From Todiramphus chloris collaris (taxonomy: Eukaryota; Chordata; Aves; Coraciiformes; Alcedinidae), in the NCBI GenBank assembly GCA_025345505.1, contig JANVCC010000021.1:27972970-28036969 (forward strand): 64,000 bases of DNA, written 5' to 3'. The notes beneath the pieces are model-generated. The model was not told the DNA's origin, searched no databases, and saw only the letters and a program-made list of their open reading frames with translations. The translations under genes and the position numbers were made by a program. Numbering within the stretch: position 1 is the stretch's first letter; each line of letters starts with the position of its first letter. Of the stretch, positions 36,701 to 48,306 are shown piece by piece.

Positions 36701-39559
36701 TTTTATTTTTAGGAATTTTTTTACAGCTGAAGTTTAAAGGAACATAAAATATTCCAATATAACTTTGTGCGTGTTTGAAATACGCTCTGCATTGCACCAA
36801 GCTACTCAGCTGGGAATGAGATCTCTGGAGGCTTCATTTCCTAATGCTTGTAGCACAGACTGCATTAGAGGTAACGAGCTCCTGTACGACAGCGTTGGAC
36901 AGCAGAGGACATGGCCACTGCTTTGCAGCACCATCTAATGAGGGACGCCAGGTACGACATATGACCAGAGGCTCTGTGCTTATATATAGTCCCTTCTCCT
37001 TGGCAGGAGATGAAAGAAATTACCTCTGGCAAAGCCATTAAATAATTGCAGCCAGAGGAGGAAGGATGGCTACAAAGGAAATTGAAGTCCAAGGGAGCCA
37101 CAAAAGGATGGTGTGCATCCAAGAAGACAACAGGAGTACAACTAGAAGAGGCAAAGAATCAGTCTGGGCAAAGGAATGAGGAATTTTAGGCTCAGCATGT
37201 TTTGCTGACCAACTCTTGTCTCTTATTAGACTTTTGAGGAGTTCTAAAATATGAACATTGTACTTTAAAGGATTTAAATATAAAGGAATAATTGATGAAT
37301 GTAGCAAGTTACTGAAGTGTCTTTATTTGTGCTTGATGACCCAGCTTTCAGCTTTTCAGGGGATTCTCTTCCAGCTATGCCTCTTTCAAGGTGCTTCCAT
37401 CATCTCTCAGCACATGTGATATGACTCTGAACAGTAGCCTACACTACTCACTCCTTACACCTAATGATATTTCCCTCCCCAAGATGTAACTGTGTTACTG
37501 TTTCAGATGTATTTGCCTTTACAAAAATAAAGTGTCACTGCTACCAGAAACTGGGCATCAGGCTACTATTGACCTCAAAAATCAGAACTTCACTCTACTT
37601 AAAGATGACACAAAAAGGCCCTTCTTTATACACCTCACTACCCTGTCATCTGTCTTTCCTACCTAAGCATTTCAGCCTAGTCAAGTGAGTCTTTATTAAA
37701 CCAAATATACCACTAGCAAACTCTTCCGATTGATTTGCAAAACCACAGACAGAAGCAGCATTAGCAGCTGTCAAAGTCATGCGTGCCCCCACACAGGGCA
37801 AACTGCTGCGCTTCAATTAAAGAATAAATGTGAAGAATACAGAGGAGATATTGTGGTCCAGAAGGGAAGCCATGAGGGGCAACTGGTGCTCTTCCAAACT
37901 TTTCCATCCTTCCCATCTGTCCTCCGTGACATCATCACTCACCACCCTACTTCTGATCCAGGCTGAGCATCAATATAACCCAAGCATTACTCAACCATCT
38001 CCAGCACGACACTTCCCCCAGCCATTTCATTGCTCCTCTGCAAATGCAGCTGTATTTATTTAATTATTTAAGGAGCCAAACTGGTTTGACAGAGTGCTTG
38101 CCTCCTCATATGGGTGTGTGTTTAGAGGAGCCCAAGATAAGACTGAATGGCATAGCAGCTACACAGGGTTGCTGTGTACACTGCCCAGAGGCAGAATTTA
38201 ATTACGAGTCAAAAGCAGCTGATCTCCCCCTTATTAGAGGAGACAATTATAATTTGCTTGTATTTATTATGACATCTTTGCAGAAATGTTCACGACTCCT
38301 TGTAAACAATTCCATACCCTTCTAGGGAGAGGCCAAAATTTAACCCAGAGTTTCCATATTCAACCCATTAAGTATTAAAAATGTGAATCCTCAATACATA
38401 TATATATATCTCATTAGAATATTCCATGTTGCTAAAAAAACACAGAACATTTATTTTCCACTGGGAAAAAAAAAATACAATGTTATATGAAATAATTTAT
38501 CTGCATATGGCTGATACATCCTTTCTCAAAGGGAGACACTGACATTAAGACCCATGTAGAAAAAGCAGAGAGATTCCAACCTGTAGTGGGCTTGTTCACA
38601 TGTATTCACATAACCTTCCCTAATAATACAGCCACAGGGATTAAAAAAGCCCCCACCCCCAAAAACACACAAGAGAAGCATTGGAGTTCAAGAAAACCAT
38701 ACCAGAAAATGTTCAATCCTGAGCTATAAAAAGCAGTCATGCAGGACTACTCTGATCCCTTCATTTAGCAGGATTACACTTGTAACTTGAAACCACAGAA
38801 AAGATTCACTTTTGGGATTATAAAATTGGCATTTTTTGTCTCTACCCTAACTTTCTTTTGTCTTAAAAAAACCCCTCCAGTACATTAAATGGAGACATGC
38901 TATCAGTAATCCACGCGGGTTTTCATAGACAGAGAATATCCGTGTCCTGGAAGACTGAGATTTTCTTCTCCTGAAGGCAGGATGCCTCAAGCATTTCAGG
39001 TTTAAGCCACAATGGTTTCTATGACCAGCTGCCTTCCAGGGCATGCAGACTTCAAGAATGTCTGAAGTTTTGCCTAGCAACTGAGACAAAGCATAGACTG
39101 CACCCAATTTAAACATTTTCCTCCATACATATTGCATGAAGTTATATAAATTTCAGCTGCTTGATCTGGTACATGGTTACCATTGCTACATGAAAATTTT
39201 TACCATTTGATTTACAGCTCAGTAAAACAGTTAAAGTCACTTTTCCTACCATAACAAAAACAAAACTGGGAAGTGCTTTTAACATTAGGTCACCACTTCA
39301 AAGCTGAATGATGTCTTTGTTTTGTTTTGTTTTTTATTTGAAATTCCAGAGAGAGAAAGGAATGGTACCTCGTATCATCAATGTTATTTCCGATGGAAGA
39401 TTTAATTTTGTTTGTGGGCATCATAAAATTATGCATTTTATTGGACACGCATCCTCTTAAATATTTTGTTAGTACAAAAAATTGGATGCAACTGCAGCTT
39501 GAAGCATTCCAATGCCACTTGCACATCATTTCCAGACTAAGGAATTACCCCATTGAGTT

Positions 39560-39645
39560 AAACTAGTTGTCCACCTTGCCCAGCATCCTCCTGATGGTCT
39601 GACAGTGACCCGTACAAGGCAGCTCAGCACGTTCGCAGGGCGAGA
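39560..39645. repeat. Possible old dispersed repeat fragment
   Basis: The phrases tgtccaccttgcccagcatc and ggtctgacagtgacccgtac resemble a dispersed repeat seen in reptile and bird genomes (gtccatcttgcccagtatcc ... gacagtggccagtac). Recognition is from memory and the match is diverged; family not assigned. Confidence 0.35.
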
Positions 39646-40440
39646 AAGGAGGGTACCAGTTCTATTCATATTTAGAGAGGTTCCAGCCTTCTCCAAAACT
39701 AAGTGGCAAAAAATACAGATAGTGAAGAGTAACACATTTTTTCACAAAGAGTTCCCTTGCACCAGAAATCATTACACAAAGGAGAAATATCACCCACCAC
39801 TTCCCCCTGCACCTGTACATTTATATATTTAATTATTAGTAATTCCATGCTTAAAAATTTCTTTGTTTATAATATACTAACAATAGGATAGGGACGTATG
39901 CATCCATAAAAAAAACCCCACCAACTAGACAAATCTAAGCCCAAAGTGTTAAATCTATACAATGCCTCTTTAACTAAGTCTCATAACCATGAATATGCTA
40001 TTAAAAACTCATCTCTCTTAGGCCAGCCAGTGTTCTCCAAGACTGGTGCCTCTGTTTGAGAGCCTGAATTGATACTGGGTGTGAATACACACAGAAACTG
40101 GGTGTCACTGCAAAACTGATTTCACATATCTCCTGACATATTCTGACCTCTGCTGTTATAAAGTGGAATTTATTTTGACTTTTTTTTTTTCCCCTTTAAA
40201 ACACTGCCTTCAGTTGAATAAGAACTGTCAATATCTGCAATTATCCAAGGTAAAGCACAAAAATAAAGTCCCCAAGTTTTCCCTTTCTCCCCATGTTCCT
40301 ATCATCCTGGCATTTATTGTAAACTGCATATTTGACTGTTGCATAAATACACAGACCTGTTCTTTTAGCATCTGGACTCTACATATTCTACCAAACTGTC
40401 CCAACATCTTTGAGAATGCACCAGTTTAGGCTTTTTTTAT

Positions 40441-40490
40441 CTGGACTTGATGATCTCAGAAGTCTTTTCCAGCCTCAGTAATTCTATGAC
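40441..40490 (+). mobile_element. CR1 3'-end fragment, plus orientation (about 50 bp)
   Basis: The stretch ctggacttgatgatctcag, then cttttccagcctcag and attctatgac, follows the well-known CR1 3' tail (ggacttgatgatct ... ccaacctnnntgattctatga) with few differences. Only the extreme 3' end is present, as is usual for CR1. Confidence 0.8.
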
Positions 40491-43237
40491 AGACACCAGA
40501 AAAGCCACTGAGCATACCAATATACAGATTACTGCTAATCTTGAACTGCTCAAACTACTAGTTTTAAGGTAGCACTTTCTTTTTTAAGTTTAATTTTAAT
40601 TTTTGCTACAAAAATATGTTACAGTGGCCTAGCAAGCTCTATTATGTACAAGTCTAGGACTCTGTACTGAGTTTTGACAAGACTGGTTGGTAAAGAAATC
40701 ATAAATTATAAATATCTGTCTATATAATCTAAATATCCTGTACATCAACATAAGTGTAAATCTGAATGAATTATGACTATACTGGTTGGCAAGGTTCTGA
40801 AGGCAGCAAAACACCATTTTAAGTGACGGGTAAACACAGAGGGAAAGACAAGACACAAGGTAATGTCCGTCATGATGCTCTACTTCAACACTTCTCTCTC
40901 TCCCTCCAGGATAAGAAGTCTCCTCTCAGACCCTGACCTTGAAGATTAAGGCAAGGACCTTTACTGCTCATCACAACTGCTCAAAGAATATTTGCTCTTT
41001 CTTTCCCATCATAACGCATGACAAACTTCAAAACTAAACCTGCACATAGAGCTTGTATTATTTCCGACAGACTTGCTGATTTCCCATGGCTCGGGAGATG
41101 ATAAAAGCACTTGATCACATATTTATAAACAGTATGAATTTAAAACTGCATCTTCTCATCAGTAACACTTTTGACTAAGGAACAGAAAGACAGTGGGACA
41201 GTATCCAATTAGTGTTTTAGCACAAAATGCTCTTTTTCTCACGTTTAACTAGGAAAGAGACCCTAATCTCAAATCAGCAAGTTCATTCTTATGCCAAGAG
41301 TCTACTTCTTTTAGAGCTACAAGTGGGAAATAGTCTAGTTCAGTTCTTTGGCACTTTTTTCTTCTAAAAAGTGTCCGTTTTCACCAACAGCAGTGTTCTT
41401 TATCAGTAATAATAAAGCTACTGTTTGTGTGTGGGTTTTTACAATTGTTCTGCATGTAACTACTTTTACCTTCACCTTTATGCATATAGTTAAGAGATTG
41501 GCTTTCTTTTATCATTGAAGATTTTGTTGCTGCTGGGACAAACATATGGAAAGTTTGCCATGAATATTTTACTGGAGTAAGAACAGAAAATGCAACAGCC
41601 TAGGATGAATAAACCACTGAATCTTACAAGATCCTCACCTCTAACTACAAAACAGTCATTAAAACTCAACATGGCACCTTACTCCATAGCACCAAATGTC
41701 CAGGGGACAGCCTGTTAGCTTACACATGCACACCCCATACCCCCGTTCCAATAACTGTCCTCGCATGTTTTCCTTTACCTTCAGTTGCAACCACCATCTC
41801 CTGGAAACTAAATCAGAAAGGGCCCCCCCAGAATGTCACTGCAACTCCAGGAACAAATACCACGACTGTCAGCAAGGATGCCAAGCAATGGGCTTTACAA
41901 GCGAACATGAGTGTTCTTCAGGTTTTAAAGTTACAGTTGATACTTTAAAATATGGAACTACTTGCAACAAGGCACATCAAGACAGCTCAAATTCCCACTC
42001 AAAAGTTTATTAATAAAGACAACAGGCTTGCATGATATAAGGAGGAAGCCTCAGTTTTGCTGTCTATGTGTAGAGGATATCCAGCAGTACATTGCAAGTA
42101 GGCTCTAAAGTTTATATATTGTCTTAAAGGCTATTACAGAATCTGGTAGGTGTTCAATCAAATCAGTACAGTACTATGGCTAGTTTAATTTTGTATTCTA
42201 ATCAAAAATGTAATGAGGAACTGAATGGCCAAAACAGAAGAGTAGCATGATTAAACAGAACTCCTTGAGAAACCAATTCACAAAAAAGTAAGTGAAGAAA
42301 ATGCACAGAGCTAGCATACAAAACAAAACAAAAATAAGTCAGACAAATTAAAGGCAAAGTGCAGAATAAGTTCTATGGACCTGAGGAGAAAAATAATGGA
42401 CAGATCAGATATGATGAAGGTGAACAAATACGTAATGACAAGATGGCTACTGTGTTCAATTAAAAGGCTGGCAGATTCTTCAGAGACACATGAGACTAGG
42501 AAAACAATCACTGACAGTAGAAGAAAAGTACTGAAGATGGCAAAGCCTGGCAGAATTTGCTTAATTAAAGTTTATCTGTGTTCTAGAGCATGCTCTAAGC
42601 CATCAGCAATTAGCTTCAATTCAAAGGGCTGGAAAAGGCTCATTGACTGAAGATTAAAAATGAAGACTCCCTTTAGAGGTGTAACAGCACAAGAAGAAAC
42701 CAGAATAAGAGGAAAAATATTTAAGGCTGTTCTCCCCAGCTTTAGTTTCTAGAAGGGTGTTTAATGTTGCTGATTCACCACCATCACTAAGCCATAGCTG
42801 TTTGGAAGGGAGATAACACTTTGGTTGAAAAGTCACATATAAGTAACTTGGGGTTTTTTCCTGCTTTGACAAATTAACTGGTCTGATAAACCAGAACAAA
42901 AGCAATAAGTGGGCTATAGACGGACTTAAGTTATAACACTGGCAAAAAGCCTTGCTGTTTTATTTAAAGACAGTCAGAGGAAATACAGTCTAGGTAAGAA
43001 GATTAAAGGGACATTATGTGACAGCAGGAAGATGATTACACATGTAAGAGCAGGTTTCTAGAGTGCAACATCTGACTGAGACAAGGTACTAAACTGGACC
43101 CAAGAGAAGTAATTTCAAATTCCAGGACTCTCCCAATGTGTTGATAAGAGAGAACCTAGCCTTTGTAAAATAAGGACTGAATGTATTACAAAAATGTTAC
43201 ATTTTACAGAACTTCCATTAAGCTTTCCTCACACCAG

Positions 43238-43330
43238 ATCATAGAATCACAGAACAGTTCCAGATGGAAGAGACCTTCAAGATCATCAAGCCCAGCCTTA
43301 CTCCTAGCCCTACCAAAAACCTGCAACAAG
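43238..43330 (-). mobile_element. CR1 3'-end fragment, minus orientation (about 93 bp)
   Basis: The plus strand reads atcatagaatcacagaac, then ggaagagaccttcaagatca and cctagccctacc, which is the reverse complement of a CR1 3' end. The match stops at about 43330, where the putative solo LTR begins. The rest of the CR1 copy was not recognised on the far side of the LTR. Confidence 0.8.
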
Positions 43331-43753
43331 TGTCCTCCTCACCTGATAAAGAAGCTAAACCAGAGTGAACCCACTTGGTAGTTCAGCGGCCAATCAAGAC
43401 TGCAGGGACCATGCGCCCTAAACCAAGTTCAAAAGTTTATCAGTGAAGAAGATTTCGAGCCTTCTTCCAAAGACCCTCAAGGGTGCAGTGCACATGCACT
43501 AAAGGGGAATGGACTATGCAAATGGATTCCAGGAAATCTGCTTAAGCCTTCCTATTCCATGAAATGTTATGAATATGTACATACCTCTCTCACAAACTGC
43601 ATAATTTAGTTCTCTAGGGCACACACATTTTAGGAGGAGCCATCGCCTGTGCGTCCAGCACTGTAATAAAGAATACCTGCTTAATAGTCACATTGCCTAT
43701 TGAGTGATGTCTTTACTAAGTGATTTCTTTGTTTCAGTGTTCTTTAGAGAACA
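43331..43753 (+). mobile_element. Putative solo LTR, about 423 bp
   Basis: The ends are TGTCCTC at 43331 and GAGAACA at 43753, an inverted match at six of seven positions with TG...CA termini. Near 43665 there is a canonical polyadenylation signal in gtaataaagaatacctgc, followed by a T-rich U5-like region, so the LTR would read on the plus strand. Together with the length and the abrupt junction with CR1 sequence, this fits a solo LTR. No clean target-site duplication follows these ends. The hexamer aacaag occurs at 43325-43330 and again at 43750-43755, but the second copy overlaps the terminal CA, so the right edge may be off by a few bases. Family not determined. It is antisense to LMO7. 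Confidence 0.62.
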
Positions 43754-45621
43754 AGGCGATGCACTACAACCATATTATTTATAAACCCAAACTGAGGCAT
43801 TGCACAAGCATTATGAGGGGAGAGGAGAATTCACTGTTCCAGTCCTAAATTGGAGCACTAGTCTAAAGTTCAGCAAGAGAAAACTCAGCAGACCTTAGTT
43901 ACAAAACCTTATGCTTACAACAGGGCAACTGAACACAAAAATAGGATATGCCCCTACATCTCAAAATAATGTTAACTTTTTCTTTTATTTTTAACAACAA
44001 ACTTGACCTCAGTTTGTAGTCAGCCATCCTGAGACCCTTTCATGCAGTTCCTCTGCCTTAAGTGGTCATTTACCAGTTTGTACTGGTGCAGTAGTTGTCC
44101 TGCTCTTAGTTTGGTACGTGCCGTTGCACATATCAGACTTAAAGACAAGACAGAAGAGAGGATTAAGATGATGAGGTCTAGTTATTATAAAGAAGAGGTG
44201 AGACAGAGGGAACACTTCTTTTCCCTGTTTATCAAGGCAGAAGTTCTACTAATTGGTTTAATTTGCAGCAAAAAAGATTGTGATATATTAGGAAAAAAAT
44301 GAAACATAGAAGTTACGGACCACAGACCAGTTTGACAGTTTTTAAAAGGTTAAAAAAAAATAAAATGCCAGGAATGGTTTAGATATAAGAATATCCGGTC
44401 TTGCAAGAGAGCAGTCCTGAACTACATGACCTCTGAGCTGCTTCCAGCCATATATGCAATTTGCACATGAAAGAGCTTATTACTCACTCAGTCTCATCAT
44501 CTGAATACCAAACCAAGAGAAAATTCTTAGTTAAGCGTGTATGCATCTGCAGGATTTAGGGCATAAGACAGAACAAAGCGAATTTCGGGAGGAGTTTTGG
44601 TGGTGTTTTGGAAGTGAGCTACTTCACAGCAACTGCTTAAAACACACAGTCTAGATGCAAAAAAAAGTCTACACAAAGTACACATCCTAAAATAAACCGA
44701 TTTGTAAATGTCAAGTCAGCAATTCAAACCTATCACGCTTACTATGACGTGACATTGAAACAACAAAAAAGAAACACCCGTGGTAGGGGGATAGACACAA
44801 GTACTCCCCTCTCAAGTAACTGTAATTACTCAGATCAGAATAATTACCAGCTCTGAAGACGCAGTTAAGTGGCACTTACACTGTCATATATAACCCAAAC
44901 ACCAGACTCTATAACTCTAATGTTATGGTAAAAGTTGTGTAGAGAGCTATGATTTGTTAGAATTGAAAGGCTAAGGTTCTAGTTGCATCTGATTTATGCT
45001 CTCTAATGAATTCTGTTCCCAAAATAAATTCCTCTGTATGGCCTGTTAACTCTCATCACTTGCTGGGCATGGGGAGGAAGGAAATGACTGGTCTTTATGT
45101 TCAAGGTTATTGGTGTTAGATTGCTTAGAGAAGCTCTTGGTGGCCCAACTGTGCTCCTCTAGTAGCATGGAACCACTGGAGATGCCTTAGCAGAGATGGG
45201 ACAGTGCAAGGTGGTGGTGCTGAGAATGCATCGTTGGCAATTACTCCATTTCCACAGAGCTTACATGACTGTGTCAGACAACATCAACAACAAAATATTC
45301 TGGTTTCCCTTTCCTTGATGGAGGATTGTCTTGATCTAATAAAAGTGACTGACCTACAAGCTCTGAAGGACAAAGGGCTCCTCCTGGGTACCTCCAATGA
45401 CAGAGTTATGTGGGAATGGGGTAGGTACCAGTGGAGAAAATAGCTACAGCTACTGCAGTGTTTTCTTTGAACAGCCTCCAGAAACCACATAAGAAAAATA
45501 ACAGAAACATACTTTTTCAGGAGGGAACATTCAAAGTAAAAGCAGGTCTGGACTTCATTACATAGCTTTTGGTCACAAGTGCTACATGAATCCACCTGCT
45601 CAAGGCATCATTTTAGACAAA

Positions 45622-45856
45622 ACACATTAAAAAGAAAAACTGAAAACAACAAACACCAAAAAAAACCCAACAAAACAACAACCCACAAAAATCCCTAACA
45701 AATCCACAACAAAAACAAGCAAACAAAAACAAAGGGAAAAAAAAAAGAAAAAAAAAGCCAAACAAAACAAAATTCAACCAAAAACAAAGGCAAAACACAG
45801 GGAAAAAAAAAACCCACTAAACCACAAACCCAAAACTAAAACACCACAACCCACAG
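45622..45856. repeat. Long A/C-rich low-complexity tract (about 235 bp)
   Basis: Imperfect aaac, aaaac and aaaccc units with few G or T; the longest tract of this kind in the window. The opposite-strand open frame at 45613-45798 is a translation of this simple sequence. Confidence 0.9.
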
Positions 45857-48249
45857 CTTTTTGCCACCCTCAAGGAAGATGATGCAAAATGCCACAGTCT
45901 TTCTGCCAGAGGAAGGAATGGAAGAAACAAGGGACAAAAATGGAGAACCCTGGAAGATGTGCTGTTTGTGTCTGCATTTGGAAAACTGGGGTCTGGGAAG
46001 ATGGGAATGGCTGCTTTTGCCCCATCTCCTCCAGAGTGCACTGAGATTGTCCAGCACAAACATCACATAACCCTGCCTCAGGTTGGCTATAGGGATACAG
46101 CTTTTGCCACACCTTGGTCTCTGCCTTTGCCTATACCAAGCACCAGAGAAGGTGCAAGTCTGGATCATTACGGTTCCGCTGCTGCTTCCAGTAGCCCTGT
46201 GCAACGTTACTACTGAATTCAGGGAGGTTTCACTGAAACCTGGCAAGCTGAGACAATCCCAAGGACCGATGACCAAACACACAATGGGTTTTTTAGTAGT
46301 CAAGGCTACATACACTAACATGGTGCCTAATTCATACCGCTATGTGTTTCTGTTGAAAGATGCTTCTATGAAAAGTGACTGTCAGTCTGTTAGATTATAA
46401 ATAGAGATCAAAGGACAGATTTGAGATCAATAAAGGGAATACTCCGTTTTTAATTCAGTGGCTTTGATGAAGCAAATCAAAATTAAATAATGTCCAATGA
46501 AACCAACAACAAGCTTATCGAAATTCTTGCCTACGTGCAGGAAGGCGTCTACAACACAACTACTCAAAACATTTTTTACCAAACCAGAAAATGGTAGAAT
46601 AAACCAACTCTGAACAATACTTTCAATGCAATTTGAAAACAGTTTGTTCTAGAATGAAGGATTTCCCTTATAAACACTAATGGCAAGTTGAGAACCCATG
46701 CAAAACATCTTCTGAATCCTTGGGAAGTCACAATACACTACAATGGAAGACACTGTTATTTTAATCAAATCTGAAAGCTTTGCACAAAAATGTAAATGGA
46801 TTAAGCAGTAAACATTTTGCTGGCTAATGGAAGCTTTTGTGATACCAGCATTTCTGCCAACAAGGAAACAAACAAATAAACCAACAACAAACTTCTGCCA
46901 TAGTGTTTTTCACATGTAAATTTTTTTGTAGCTTTCTAGTAATTTTGCAAACATTGCAAAGACTTTTGCACCACTCGAAAATGCACAGCATTGCTCAGAT
47001 TAACAGAAAATCACTGACACAAAACATCAACTCAGTTCCTTTCTGTGTCTTATCTATGTGAAAAAACAGGATCATCTGTGAAATTCATAGCAGCTGCACA
47101 CCAAATACACACTTTTTCTGTATGACGTAGTGAAGGGTATTTTAAGATGCTGGAATGTCATTAATTTGTGCCCCTTAGCTCAGCAATTTGTAAATGATTA
47201 GCCTTAGAGCATCAAAACAAAGTAAAGCCCATCTAAGCCCTTTTCATCCAACTACTAGCGTTTAATTTAAACACAATTTCAAGATCTAATGACAAAACCC
47301 AGCATACACTGTTTATCATAAAATTAAAAAGGAAGCCTGATGTATATAATATATATAGGAAGACAAGAATAATTTTTAATATTTTTTTTTAAGCCTAAAG
47401 CTTGGCCCTTTCAGTTATCAAAGACTTCAAGCAAGCATCTACACTTCTGCCAGTAACAAAGCCCCTAAGGAGCAAGCTTCGCTTGAGTGATCACTGTCAA
47501 ACTTTTTTCCAGTAGTGTCAACAGGAGGGGAGGGAAAGAAGAAAATATTTGTTTTCCTGATTACAAGGGATTCCTGTGCTTAACAGCAACCTCACACCTT
47601 AAAGATGGATGAGGCTTGTACCCTAAGATTCCTGTTGCTGTTGAGTTCTACAGTAAATAACAAGTCCTTGCCTGTTGTGCTCCATCACAGGGGGGGCTGC
47701 ATGAAGGGTTACAAGACTGCAGCAGCTCTGTGGCTGTGGTCTCTGGAAAAGCCTTAAACTCTCAAGAGGTCACAAGATTCCTCAAATATGGCTAAAAATA
47801 AAATTATATGGCATAAAGTAGGGAGCTCCACAAAGTTTATGAACGTTTAGTTGTAGGAGAGAAGCTCTCCCAACAGCAAACCGCTCTGAATAGGGCAGCA
47901 GACACTATTTTGTGTTTGTTTGGTTTTTAGATCTGTGAAACAGAACACACCTATCACTTCTCTTTTCATCCTCAGCCATTAATTCAAAGTCAAAGCTTTG
48001 GTCTGAAGCTTAAGGTCTTTTATTTTATTTAGGTCTGGGCTAGTCTTAAAGGAGCAGTGAGAGGTTTAAAACTGGCAACATCTTTCACCAGGAAAGACAA
48101 GTTACCTGCTCCTAGGCATCTATGGAATACACTTGATTCAAGTTCTTCAAGTTTGAGAAAAAAAAAAATCTGGACTTCAAAAATCCCTTACTTTAATTAA
48201 TGACTTGCTCTAACTTGACTTTAAATGAGTTTAATCATTATGAAGGAAC

Positions 48250-48306
48250 AGTAAAAAACAAAACAAAACACCACAAAACAAACCACACCAAACCAAAAAG
48301 ACCCAC
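48250..48306. repeat. A/C-rich low-complexity tract
   Basis: Imperfect caaaa and accaa units. Confidence 0.85.

Noticed and set aside
45836-46321. 161-codon minus-strand open frame
   Set aside because: No family resemblance, overlapping open frames on both strands, and partial overlap with low-complexity DNA.
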